Source of the DNA: Prunus persica
Taxonomy: Eukaryota; Streptophyta; Magnoliopsida; Rosales; Rosaceae
NCBI RefSeq assembly: GCF_000346465.2
Contig: NC_034014.1
Coordinates: 16,431,661-16,495,660 of the forward strand
Direction: 5' to 3'
DNA length: 64,000 bases
Shown here: piece by piece, positions 34,001 to 47,146 of the stretch
Layout of the letters: every line of letters starts with the position of its first letter
Numbering within the stretch: the first letter of the stretch is position 1
Program-made: the position numbers and the translations under genes
The notes under the pieces: model-generated
Databases searched by the model: none
Seen by the model: only the letters and a program-made list of their open reading frames with translations
Told to the model about the DNA's origin: nothing

Positions 34001-37000
34001 CTGAAATGGAGTGGCTGGTGTATCGCATAGTTCTAGATATTGAATTTCACTCAACACAAACCAAATGACTCCTCGCACCATATTATGATATTCCCTAAGT
34101 TTTGGGCTCAATCTGATATTGATTGGTCCAAGATATTGGACTATTCATGTTAGTACGAAGTTCGTTATCTAATGGTGTGGTTGGTGTGTTGCATAGTTTA
34201 GAGGTTGGATTTTACTCAAAACTCACCAAATGACTCCTCCCACAGCATTATGCTGTTCCCCAAGTGTTGGACTCAATCCGATATTGATTGGTCCATGAAA
34301 TTGGACAATTCAGGTTCGTATGAAGTTCGTTCTGAAATGGAGTGGTTGGTGTATTGCATAGTTATAGAGATTAGATTTTACTTAAAACCCACCAAATGAC
34401 TCCGCCCACAACATTATGATGTTCCCCAAGTTTTGGACTCAATCCGATATCGTTTGGTCAATGAATTTACACAATTCATGTTCGTACGAAGTTCGTTCTG
34501 AAATGGTGTGGTTATTGTATTGCTTAGATCTAGAGATTGGATTTCACTCAACACTCACCAAATGACTCCTCCCACAACAGTATGATGTTCCCCTAGTTTT
34601 GGACTCAATCTGATATCATTTGGTTCAAGAAATCGGACTACTCATGTTCGTACGAAGTTCGTTCTCTAATGGAGTGGTCGGTGTATTGCATAGTTATAGT
34701 GATTGGAATTTACTCAAAACTCACTAAATGACTCCTCCCACAACATTACGATGTTCCGCAAGTTTTGGACTCTATCTGATATTGATTGGTCCATGAAATT
34801 GGACAATTCAAGTTCGTACGAAGTTCGTTATTAAATGGAGTGGTTGGTGTATCGCATAGTTCTAGAGATTGGATTTAACTCTAAACTACCAAATGACTCC
34901 TCCCACGATATTACGATGTTCCCCAAGTTTTGGACTCAATCCGATATCGATTGGTCCATGAAATCAGACAATTCAGGTTCGTACAAAATTCCTTCTGAAA
35001 TGGAGTGGTTTGTGTATCGCATACTTCTAGAGCCTAGATTTAATTCAAAACCCACCAAATGACTTCTCCCACCATATTATGATGGTCCCCAAGTTTTGGA
35101 CTCAATCCGATATCGATTGGTCTATGAAATCAGACAATTCAAGTTCGTACAAAATTCCTTCTGAAATGGAGTGGTTTTGTATCGCATAGTTCTAGAGCCT
35201 AGATTTCATTCAAAACCCACCAAATGACTTCTCCCACCATATTATGATGGTCCCCAAGTTTTGGGCTCAATCCGATATAGATTGGTCCAAGAAATTGGAC
35301 TATTCATTTTCGTACGAAGTTCGTTCTCTAACGGAGTGATTGGTATATTGCATAGTTATAGCGATTGAATTTCAATCAAAACTAACCAAATGACTTCTCG
35401 CACAATGTTATGATGTCCCCTAAGTTTTGGAATCAATCCGATATCGATTGGTCCAAGAAATTGGACAATTCAGGTTCATACGAAGTTCGTTCTAAAATGG
35501 AGCGGCTAGTGTGTTGCCGAGTTCCGGGGATTGGATTTCACTCAAAACCCACCAAATGACTCCTCCCACCATATTATGATGTTCACCAAGTTTTGGACTC
35601 AATTTGATATCGATTGGTCCATGAAATCTGACAATTCAGAGTCGTACGAAGTTCGTTATAAAATGAAGTGGTTGGTGTATAGCATTGTTTTAGAGATTGG
35701 ATATCGCTCAAAACTCACCAAATGACTCCTCCCACCATATTATGATGTTCCCCAAGTTCAGGGCTCAATCCGATATCGATTGGTCCATGAAATTGGACAA
35801 TTTAGGTTCATACGAATTTCGTTCTAAAATGGAGTGGTTGGTGTATCGCATAGTTCTAGATATTGGATTTCATTCAAAACCCTCCAAATGACTCCTCCCA
35901 CCGTATTATGATGTTCCCCAGGTTTTGGATTCAATCTGATATCGATTGGTACATGGACAATTCATGTTTGTATGAAGTTCGTTCTGAAATGGAGTAGTTG
36001 GTGTATTGCATAGTTCTAGAGATTGGATTTCACTCAAGACCCACCAATAACCCCTCCCACCACGTTGTGATATTCCCCAAGCTTTGGACTCAATCCGATG
36101 TCGATTGTTCCATGAAATTGGACAATTCAGGTTCGTATGAAGTTCGTTCTGACGTGGAGTGGTTCATGCATTGCATAGTTTTGGCCATTGGATTTCGCTC
36201 AAAACTCATCAAACGACTCATCCCACAACATTATGATGTTCCCCAAGTTTTGGATTCAATCCCATATCGATTGGTCCATGAAATTGAAAAATTCATGTTC
36301 GTAAGAAGTTTGTTCTGAAATGGAGTGTTTGCTGTATTGCATAGTTCTAGAGATTGGATTTCACTCAAAACCCACCAAATCACTCCTCCCACCATATTAT
36401 GATTTTCCCCAATCTTCGGACTCAATCCGATATCGATTGGTCCAAGAAATTGGACTATTCATGTTCGTTCGAAGTTCGTTCTCTAATGGAGTGGGTGTAT
36501 TGGATAGTTTTAGCAATTGGATTTTACTCAAAACTCACCAAATGACTCATCCCACAACATTATGATGTTCCCCAAGTTTTGGACTCAGTCCCATATTGAT
36601 TGGTCAATCATATCGGACAATTCAGAGTCAAACGAAGTTCGTTATGAAATTGAATGGTTGGTGTATTGCACAGTTTTAGCCATTGGATTTCGCTCAAAAC
36701 TCCCCAAATGACTCCTCCCACCATATTATGATATTGCCTAAGTTTTGGGCTCAATCTGATATCGATTGGTCCAAGATATTGGACTATTCATGTTAGTACG
36801 AAGTTCGTTATCTAATGCAGTGGTCGGTGTGTTACATAGTTATAGCGGTTGGATTTTACTCAAAACTCACCAAATGACTCCTCCCACAAAATTATGATGT
36901 TCCCCAAGTTTTGGACTCAATCCGATATCGATTGGTCCATGAAATTGGACAACTCAGGTTCGTATGAAGTTCGTTTTGAAATGGAGTGGTTGGTGTATTG

Positions 37001-40000
37001 TATAGTTCTATAGATTGGATTTCACACTAAACCCTCCAAATAACACCTCCCACCATATTATGATGTTCCCGAAGCTTCGGACTCAACCCGATAACGATTG
37101 CTCGACGAAATTGGACAATTCAATTTCATAAGAAGTTTGTTCTGAAATGGAGTGGTTGGTGTATTACATAGTTCTACAGATTGGATTTCATTCAAAACCC
37201 ACCAAATGACTCCTCCCACCATATTATGATGTCCAAGTTTTGGACTCAATCCGATATCAAATGGTTCACGAATCGGACAAATCAAAATCGTACGAAGTTC
37301 GTTCCGAAATGGAGTGGTTATTGCATAGTTTTAGCCATTGCATATCGCTCAAAACTCACCAAATGACTCCTCCCACCATATTATGATGTTCCTCAAGTTT
37401 GGGGCTCAATCCGATATCCATTCGTCCAAGAAATTGGACAATTCAAATTCGTACAAAGTTAGTTCTCTAATGGAGTGGTTGGTGTATTTCATAGTTGGAT
37501 CAATTGGATTTCACTTAAAATTCACCCAATGACTACTCCCACAACATTATGATGTTCCCCAAGTTCAGGACCCAATCCAATATCGATTGGTCTATGAAAT
37601 TGGACAATTCAGTTTCATACGAAGTTTGTTCTAAAATGGAGTGGTTGGTGTATCGCATAGTTCTAGAGATTGGATTTCACTCAACACAAACCAAATGACT
37701 CCTCCCACCACATTATGATATTCCCTAAGTTTTGGGCTCAGTCTGATATCGATTGGTCCAAGATATTGGACTATTCATGTTAGTACGAAGTTCGTTATCT
37801 AATGGAGTGGTTGGTGTGTTGCATAGTTATAGCAGTTGGATTTTACTCAAAACTCACCAAATGACTCCTCCCACAACATTATGATGTTCCCCAAGTTTTG
37901 GACTCAATCCGGTATCGATTGGTCCATGAAATTGGACAATTCAGGTTCATATGAAGTTCGTTCTGAAATGGAGTGGTTGGTGTATTGCATAGTTCTAGAG
38001 ATTTGATTTCACTCAAAACCCACCATACGACTCCACCTACCATATTATGATGTTCCTTAAGTTTTGGACAGAATCCGATATCGATTGGTCTATGAAATTG
38101 GACGATTCAGGTTCGTATGGAGTTTGTTCTAAAATGGAGTGGTTTGTGTATTGCATAGGTCTAGACATTGGATTTCACTTAAAACCCACCAAATGACTCT
38201 GCCCACAACATTATGATGTTCCTCATGTTTTGGACTCAATCCGATATCGTTCGGTACATGAATTTACACAATTCATGTTCGTACGAAGTTCGTTCTGAAA
38301 TGGTGTGGTTATTGTATTGCATACATCTAGAGATTGGATTTCACTCAACACTCACCAAATGACTCCTCCCACAACATTATGATGTTCCCCCAGTTTTGGA
38401 CTCAATCTGATATCGTTTGGTCCGTGAAATTGGACAATTCAAGTTCGTCTTAAGTTCTTTCTGAAATGGAGTGGTTGATTTATTGTAGAGTTTTTGCCAT
38501 TGGCTATCGCTCAAAACTCACCAAATGACTCCTCCCCCCATATTATGACGTTCCCCAAGTTTTGGGCTCAATCCGATGTTGATTGGTCGAAGAAATTGGA
38601 CTATTCAAGTTCGTTCTCTAATGGAGTGGTTGGTGTATTGCATAGTTTTATCAATTGAATTTCATAAAAAACCCACCAAATGACTCCTCCCACAACATTA
38701 TGATGTTCCTCAAGTTTAGGACTCAATCCGATATCTATTGGTCCACGAATTTACACAATTCATGTTCGTACGAAGTTCGTTATGAAATGGTATGGTTATT
38801 GTATTGCATTGATCTAGAGATTGGATTTCACTCAACACTCACCAAATGAATCCTCCCACAACATTATGATGTTCCCTCAGTTTTGGACTCAATCTGATAT
38901 CGATTGGTCCGTGAAATTGGACAATTCAGGTTCGTCCGAAGTTCGTTCCGAAATGGAGTGGTTGGTGTATTGCATAGATTTTACCATTGGCCATCGCTCA
39001 AAACTCACCAAATGACTCCTCCCACCATATTATGATGTTCCCCAAGTTTTGGGCTCAATCCGATATTGATTGGTCTAAGAAATTGGACTATTCAAGTTCA
39101 TACGAAGTTCGTTCTCTAATGGAGTGGTTGTTGTATTGCATAGTTTTATCAATTGGATTTCACACAAAACCCACCAACTGACTCCTCCCACAACATTATG
39201 ATGTTCCCCAAGTTTTGGACTCAATCCGATATCGATTGGTCCACGAAATTGGATAATTCCGTTTCGTACGAAGTTTGTTCCTAAATGGAGTGGTTGGTGT
39301 ATCGCATAGGTCTAGATGTGGGATTTCACTCAAAACCCACCAAAGGACTCCTCCCACCGTATTATGATGTTCCCTAAGCTTCGACCTCAATACGATATCG
39401 ATTGGTCCATGAAATTGGACTATTCAGGTTCGTACGAATTTCGTTCTGAAATGGAGTGGTTGGTGTATTGCATTGTTCTAGAGATTGGATTTCACTCAAA
39501 ACCCACCACATGACTCCTCCCACCATATTATGATGTTAACCAGGCTTTAGACTCAATCTGATATCGATTGCTCCATGAAAATGGGCAATTCAGGTTCGTA
39601 CGAAGTTCATTCTGAAATGGAGTGGTTGGTGTATTGCATAGTTGTTGCCATTGGCTATCGCTCAAAACTCACCAAATGACTCTTCCAATCATATTATGAT
39701 GTTCCCCAAGTTTTGGGGTCAATCCAATATCGATTGCTCCAAGAAATTGGACTATTCATGTTAGTACGAAGTTCGTTCTGAAATGGAGTGATTGGTGTAT
39801 TGCATAGTTCTAGACATTGGATTTCACTCAAAACTCACCAAATGACTCCTCCCACCATATTACGATGTTCCCCAGGCTTTGGACTCAATCCGATATCGAT
39901 TCGTCCTTGAAATTGGGCAATTCAGGTTCGCACGAAATTCGTTCAGAAATGGAGTGATTTGTGTATTGCATAGTTCTAGAGATTGGATTTTACTCAAAAC

Positions 40001-43000
40001 TCACCAAATGACTACTCTCACAACATTATGTTGTTCCGCAAGTTTTGTACTCAATCTGATATCCATTGGTCCTTGAAGTTGGAGTATTCATGTTCGTACG
40101 AAGTTCGTTCTCTAATGGAGTGGTTGGTGTGTTGCATAGTTGTACCGATTTTAATTTACTCAAAACTCACCAAATGACTCTTCCCACAACATTATGATGT
40201 TCCTCAAGTTTTGGACTAAATCCGATATAGATTGGTCCATGAAATTGGACAACTCAAGTTCGTACGAAGTTCGTTATGAAATAGAGTGGTTGGTGTATTG
40301 CACAGTTCGAAAGATTGGATTTCAGTCAAAACCAATCAAATGACTCCTCCCACAACGTTATGATGTTCCCCAAGTTTTGGACTCAATCCGATATCGATCA
40401 GTCCATGAAATTGGAGAATTCATGTTCGTACGAAGTTCATTCTGAAATGGAGTGGTTGGTGTATTGCACAGTTCAAGAGATTGGGTTGCACTCAAAACTC
40501 ACCAAATGACTCCTACCTCCGTATTATGATGTTCCCCAAGCATTGGACGCAATCCAATGTCGATTGGTCCATGAAATTGGACAATTCAGGTTCGTACGAA
40601 GTTCTTTGTAAAATGGAGTGGTTGGTTTATTGCATAGTTCTAGAGATTGGATTTCACTCAAGACTCACCAAATGAATCCTCCCACCATATTATGATGTTC
40701 CCCTGGCTGTGGACTCAATCTGATGTCGATTGGTCCTTGAAATTGGACAATTGCGGTTCGTACGAAGTTTGTTCTGAAATGGAGTGGTTGGTGTATTGCC
40801 CAATTTGAGCAATTGAATTTCACTCAAAACTAACCAAATGACTCCTTGCACAACATTATGATGTTCCCCAAGTTTGGGACTCAATCCGATATCGATTGGT
40901 CCATGAAATTGAACAATTCAGGTTCGTACGAAGTTCGTTCTGAAATAGAGTGGTTGGTGTATTGCATAGTTCTAAAGATTGGATTTCACTCAAAACTGAC
41001 CAAATGAATCCTCCCACCATATTATGATGTTCCCGAAGCTTTAGACTCAATCCGATATCGATAGGTCCATGAAATTGGACAATTATGTTTCATACGAAGT
41101 TCGTTCTAAAATGGAGTGGTTGGTGTAATGCATAGTTCTAGAGATTGGATTTCACTCAAAACCGACCAAATGACTCCTCCCACCATATTTCGATGTTCCC
41201 CAAGTTTGGGACCCAATCCGATATCGATTGGTCCATGAAATTGAAAAACTCAAGTTCGTGCGAAGTTTGTTTTGAAATCGATTAGTTGGTGTATTGCATA
41301 GTTTTAGCCATTGGATTTCACTTAAAACTCACCAAATAACCCCTCCCACAATATTATGATGTTCCCCAAGTTTTGGACTCAATCCGACATTGATTGGTGC
41401 ATGAAATCAGACAATTCAAGTTCGTACGAAGTTCGTTCTGAAATGGAGTGGTTGGTGTATTACATAGTTTTAGCCGTTGGATTTCAATACAAACCCACCA
41501 ATTGACTCTTCCCTCCATATTATGATGTTCCCCAATCTTTGGACCCAATCCGATATCGATTGGTTTATGAAATTGGACAATTCAAGTTCATACGAAGTTC
41601 TTTCTAAAATGGAGTGCTTGGTTTATTACATAGTTCTAGAGAATGGATTTCACTCAAAATCCACCAAATGACTCCTCCCACCATATTATGACGTTCACCA
41701 AGTTTTGGACTCAATCCGATATCGATTGGTCCATGAAATTGGAAAATTCAGGTTCGTACGAAAATCGTTTTGGGATTGAGGGGTTGGTGTATTGCATAGT
41801 TCTAGAGAATGGATTTCACTCAAAACAAAACCAAATGACTCCTTCCACCACATTGTGATGTTCCCAACCTTTTGGACACAATCTGATATCGATTGGTCCA
41901 TGAAATTGGAAAATTCAGGTTCATACGAAGTTCGTTTTGAAATGGAGTGGTTGGTGTATTGCGTAGTTCTAGATATTGGATTTCACTCAAAACACACCAA
42001 ATGAATCCTCCCATCACATTATGATGTTGCCTAATTTTGGACTCAATCCAAATTCGATTGGTCCATGAAATCGGACAATTCAGAGTTGTACAAAGTTCGT
42101 TCTGAAATGGCGTGATTGGTGTATTGCATAGTTTTAGAGATTGTATTTCACTCAAAACTCACCAAATGACTCCTCCCACCATATTATGATGTTTCCCAAC
42201 TTGTGGGCTCAATTCGATGTCGATTGGTCCAAGAAATTGTACTATACATGTTCGTACGAAGTTTGTTCTCTAATGGAGTGGTTGGTGTGTTGCATAGTTA
42301 TAGCCCTGGATTTCACTCAAAACTCACCAAATGACTCCTCCCACAACATTATGATGTTCTCCAAGTTTTGGACTCAATCCGATATCGATTGGTCCATGAA
42401 ATTGGAAAATTCAGGTTCATACGAAGTTCGTTCTGGAATGGAGTGGTTGGTGTATTGCATAGTTCTAAAGATTGGATTTCACTCAAAACCCACCAAATGA
42501 CTCCTCCCACCATATTACGATGTTCCCCAAGCTTTGGACTCAATCCAATTTTGATTGGTCCATGAAATTGGAAAATTCAGGTTCGTACGAAGTTCGTTCT
42601 GAAATGGAGTGATTGGTATATTGCATATTTCTAGCGATTGGATTTCACTCAGAACCCACCAAATGACTCCTCCCACCATATTATGATGTTCCCCAACTTT
42701 TGGACTCAATCCGATGTCGATTGATCCAAGAAATTGGACAATTTAAGTTTGTACGAAGTTCGTACTGAAATGGAGTGGTTGGTATATTGCATAGTTCTAG
42801 AGATTGAATTTCACTAAAAACCCACCAAATGACTCCTCCCACCCTATCATGATGTTCTCCAAATTTTGGGCTCAATCCGATATCGATTGGTCTAATAAAT
42901 TGGACTATTCATGTTCGCACAAAGTTCGTTTTGAAATGGAGTGGTTGGTGTGTTACATAGTTCTAGCGATTGGATTTCGCTCAAAACTCACCGAATGACT

Positions 43001-45831
43001 CCTCTCACCATAATATGATGTTCCACAACATTTAGGCTCAATCCGATGTCGATTGGTCTATGAAATTGGACTATTCATGTTCGTATGAAGTTCGTTCTCT
43101 AATAGAGTGATTGGTGTATTGCACAGTTATAGCGGTTGGATTTCACTCAAAACTCACCAAGTTACTCCTCCAACAACATTATGATGTTCCCCATGTTTTG
43201 GACTCTGCCCACAACATTATGATGTTCCTCATGTTTTGGACTCAATCCGATATCGTTTGGTACATGAATTTACACAATTCATGTTCGTACGAAGTTCGTT
43301 CTAAAATGGTGTGGTTATTGTATTGCATAGATCTAGAGATTCGATTTCACTCAAAACCCACCAAATGACTCCTCCAACAACATTATGATGTTCCCCAAGT
43401 TTTAGACTCAATCCGTTATCGATTGGTCCATGAAATTGAACAATTCAGGTTCTTACGAAGTTCATTCTTCAATTGAGTGGTTGGTGTATTGCATAGTTTT
43501 AGCCATTGGATTTCACTCAAAACTCACAAAATGAGTCCTCCCACAACATTATGATGTTCTCCAAGTTTTGGACTCAATCCGGTATCGATTGGTTCAAGAA
43601 ATTGGACTATTCAAGTTCGTACGAAGTTCATTCTTCAATTGAGTGGTTGGTGTATTGCATAGTGTTAGCCATTGGATTTCACTCAAAACTCACAAAATGA
43701 GTCCTCCCACAACATTATGATGTTCTCCAAGTTTTGGACTCAATCCGATATCGATTGGTCCATGAAATTGGAAAATTCAGGTTCATACGAAGTTCGTTCT
43801 GGAATGGAGTGGTTGGTGTATTGCATAGTTCTAAAGATTGGATTTCACTCAAAACACACCAAATGACTCCTCCCACCATATTGTGATGTTCCCCAAGCTT
43901 TGGACTCAATCCGATATCGATTGGTCCATGAAATTGGACAATTCACGTTCGTACGAAGTTCGTTCTTAAATGGAGTGGTTGGTGTATCGAATTGTTTTAG
44001 CCATTGGAATTCACTCAAAACTCAGCAAATGACTCCTCCCACAATATTATGATGTTCCCCAAGTTTTGGACTCAATCCGATATCGATTGGTCCATCAAAT
44101 TGGACAATTCAGGTTCGTACGAACTTCAATCTGACATAGGTGGTTGGTGTATCGCATAGTTCTAGAGATTGGATTTCATACAAAACTCACCAAATGACTC
44201 CTCCCACCATATTGTGATGTTCCCCAAGCTTTGGACTCAATCTGATATTGATTGGTCCATGAAATTGGACAATTCACGTTCGTACAAAGTTCGTTGTTAA
44301 ATGGAATGGGTGGGGTATGGAATAGTTTTAGCCATTAGAATTCACTCAAAACTCAGCAAATGACTCCTCCCACAATATTATGATCTTCCCCAAGTTTTGG
44401 ACTCAATCCGATATCGATTGATCCATGAAATTGGACAATTCAGGTTCGTACGAACTTCAATCTGAAATAGGTGGTTGGTGTATCGCATAGTTCTAGAGAT
44501 TGGATTTCACACAAAACTCACCAAACGACTCCTCCTACCATATTGTGATGTTCCCCAAGCTTTGGACTCAATCCGATATCGATTGGTCCATGAAATTGGA
44601 CAATTCACGTTCGTACGAAGTTCGTTCTTAAATGGAGTGGTTGGTGTATTGCATAGTTTTGGCCATTGGATTTTACTCAAAACTCACCAAATGACTGCTC
44701 CCACAACATTATGATGTTCCCCAAGTTTTGGACTCAATCCGATATCAATTGGTCCATGAAATTGGACAATTCAGGATCGGACGATGTTCGTTCTGAAATG
44801 GAGTAATAGGTGTATTGCATAGTTTTAGCCTTCGGATTTCACTCAAAAGTCACCAAATGACTCTTCCCACAACATTGTGATGGTCCCCATGTTTTGGACT
44901 TAATACGATATCGATTGTTCCACGGAATTGGACACTTCAAGTTCATACGAAGTTCGTTATGAAATGGAGTGGTTGGTGTATTGCATAGTTTCGCCATTGG
45001 ATTTCACTCGAAACCCAACAAATGACTCCTCCCCCCATATTATGAGGTTCCCTAAGCTTTGGACTCAATATGATATCGATTGGTCCATGAAATTGGACAA
45101 TTCAGGTTCACACGAAGTTCGTTCTAAAATGGAGTAGTTTTTGTATTGCATAGTTCAAGAGATTGGATTTTATTCACAACTCACGAAATGACTCCGCCCA
45201 CCATGTTATGTTGTTTCTCAAGGTTTGGGCTCAATCCGACATCGATTGGTCCAAGAAATCTGACTATTCATGTTTGTACGAAGTTTGTTCTCTAACGGAA
45301 TGGTTGGTGTATTGCATAGTTATAGCGATTGGATTTTTCTCAAAACTCTCCAAATGACTCCTCCCACAACATTATGATGTTCCCCATATTTTGGACTAAA
45401 TCCGATAGCGATTGGTCCATGAAATTACACAATTCAGGCTAGTACGAAATTTGTTCTGAAATGGAGTGGTTGGTGTATTTCGTAGTTTTTGCCATTGGAT
45501 TTGACTCAAAAGCCACCAAATGACTAGTCCCACCATATTATGATATTCCCCAAGCTTCGGACTCGATCCGATATCGATTGTCTCATGAAATTGGACAATT
45601 CGGGATCGTACAAAGTTCATTTTGAAATGGAGTGGTTGGTGTATTGCATAGTTTTAGCCATTGGATTTCCCTCCAAACCCACCAAATGACTAGTCCCGCC
45701 ATATTATGATATTCCCCAAGTTTTGGACTGAATCCGATATCAATTAGTCCATGAAATTGGACAATTTTGGTTCGTACGAAGTTCGTTTTGAAATGGAGTG
45801 ATTCGTGTATTGCATAGTTGTAGAGATTGGA
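28064..45831 (+). repeat. 166-bp satellite, block B (about 107 monomers)
   Basis: Head-to-tail monomers in the same orientation as block A. The block shows several scales of higher-order structure: a trimer-like repeat near 28680-29680 (offset 497), a dimer near 43880-44650 (offset about 332) and a tandem duplication of about 18 monomers (31640-34560 against 34610-38400). Each monomer contains CGATATCG and TTCGTACGAA palindromes. No genes are supported. Confidence 0.96.
31640..38400 (+). repeat. Large tandem duplication within the satellite (~3 kb unit)
   Basis: Shared private variants give colinear matches: 31862 with 34835 (offset 2973), 32227 with 35531 and 32393 with 35697 (offset 3304), 32725 with 36354 and 33874 with 37503 (offset 3629), and about 34368 with 38163 (offset 3795). 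The offset grows in steps of one or two monomers, so the right copy gained monomers locally after the duplication. Confidence 0.85.
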
Positions 45832-47146
45832 TGTTGTGTTCCTTCCAAGTGACAGTGTGTGGTTAGTATAGTGGTACAAGTAAGGATGTTGAACCACTGG
45901 GACTGATCGGACCTCTATAAATTACTAGTTTTGAAAGTACCCTAACCAAAAATGAAATTGACAATTTGGAAGCAGTTTTTGTATTGTAAATGAAAAATAA
46001 CTTAAAATGCAAGAAGAATGCGGTAGTGAATGATATATTGATGTTGAAAGAATGGGGTTGAGACCAGGGATTTCAAATTCACCATTGCAAAACTAATTCC
46101 ATGTTTATAAAATTAAACCATATTCAACTACCAACCTGTTTCCAGAGTTCGTTTTACATATATATGATCACTCATATGGTGTGTGGTTTTGATCAAATTC
46201 TCCTAATCTGCAACCTAATCGGGATGTTCAACTTTGTTTCCAAGTTAAGAGTCATTAAAATGCAATAAAACGTTAAAGAACCAAAGAAAACACACGGCAG
46301 GATGTTTGCATATCATCCTCTTCATTCATTCACATGTCTACCAAGATTAAGCATGATGTTTACTATAACCGTGTCCAGATAATCTGTAGGCAACCCTAAT
46401 GGTGATCAAACATTAAAATTGACAAACAAATTGAACAATAGATTCAGTGAATGAAAAAAGAAGCAAATTGATGAACTAAATACTTTAACTTAGAAACATG
46501 GATCAATGTTGCAAGGCTACATCGCAATCCCTAGCTATGAATTTAGTTACACATCATGTTCAAAGAGATTAAAACAAAAATAAACAACATGAGTGAAAAT
46601 AAATTCATGAGAGGAAACCCTTGAACCAATTCTGATGTTGAACTTCTCCAAGAACCACCTCCTGCGCTGAGTCTTGATGGTGAAAATCTATGGACGGCTA
46701 GAGTTTTAGTGTGCATGAAAGGAGAAAATAACCAAAAAGTCAGGTCTAGAGTTGTGAAATTCGTCCAAAATGAATAGGGTCTATAAAAGTGGCTAAAAGG
46801 CAAGTTTTAAGGGGTAAAAGAGGCTGCAAGATATTCCAAAGATATCCTAACAAATCAGCCTTTATTTTGCACGTTTTTGCCATAATTGGCACCTCCAAAT
46901 CAGGATAGAAATCCCCATCGCTTTCCTATTCTGCTCTTAGTCTTCAAACAAGCCAAGTTCGCCTTTGATTCTTTATTTGGACTCAAAAATGGCATGTTTT
47001 AATTTCTTTTACCTTCAACTAGATCCTAAAGTATATGCAACTGCATACTTAACACAAAATAGGATAAAACGCAACACGTATAACCCAAAAACATCACAAA
47101 TAGACTAGAAATGGATGCTATAAATGTATAAATATATAAGTTATCA
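45832..47146 (-). mobile_element. Solo LTR (1,315 bp), minus orientation
   Basis: Ends are TG (45832) and CA (47146), flanked by the 5-bp target duplication TTGGA (45827-45831 and 47147-47151). Removing it restores a normal satellite monomer. Read on the minus strand it begins TGATAACTTATATATTT. It contains the shared LTR block (AACTAAATTC, CTAGGGATTGCGATGTAGCC) near 46550-46505. Near its 3' end it has a GATCAGTCCCAGTGG stretch comparable to the primer/U5 ends of gypsy LTRs. There is no internal region, so it is a solo LTR. An 86-codon frame inside it is not recognisable. Confidence 0.85.

Noticed and set aside
46543..46803. 86-codon minus-strand ORF in the solo LTR
   Set aside because: Lies in an LTR, has no recognisable domain and does not start at a plausible gene.
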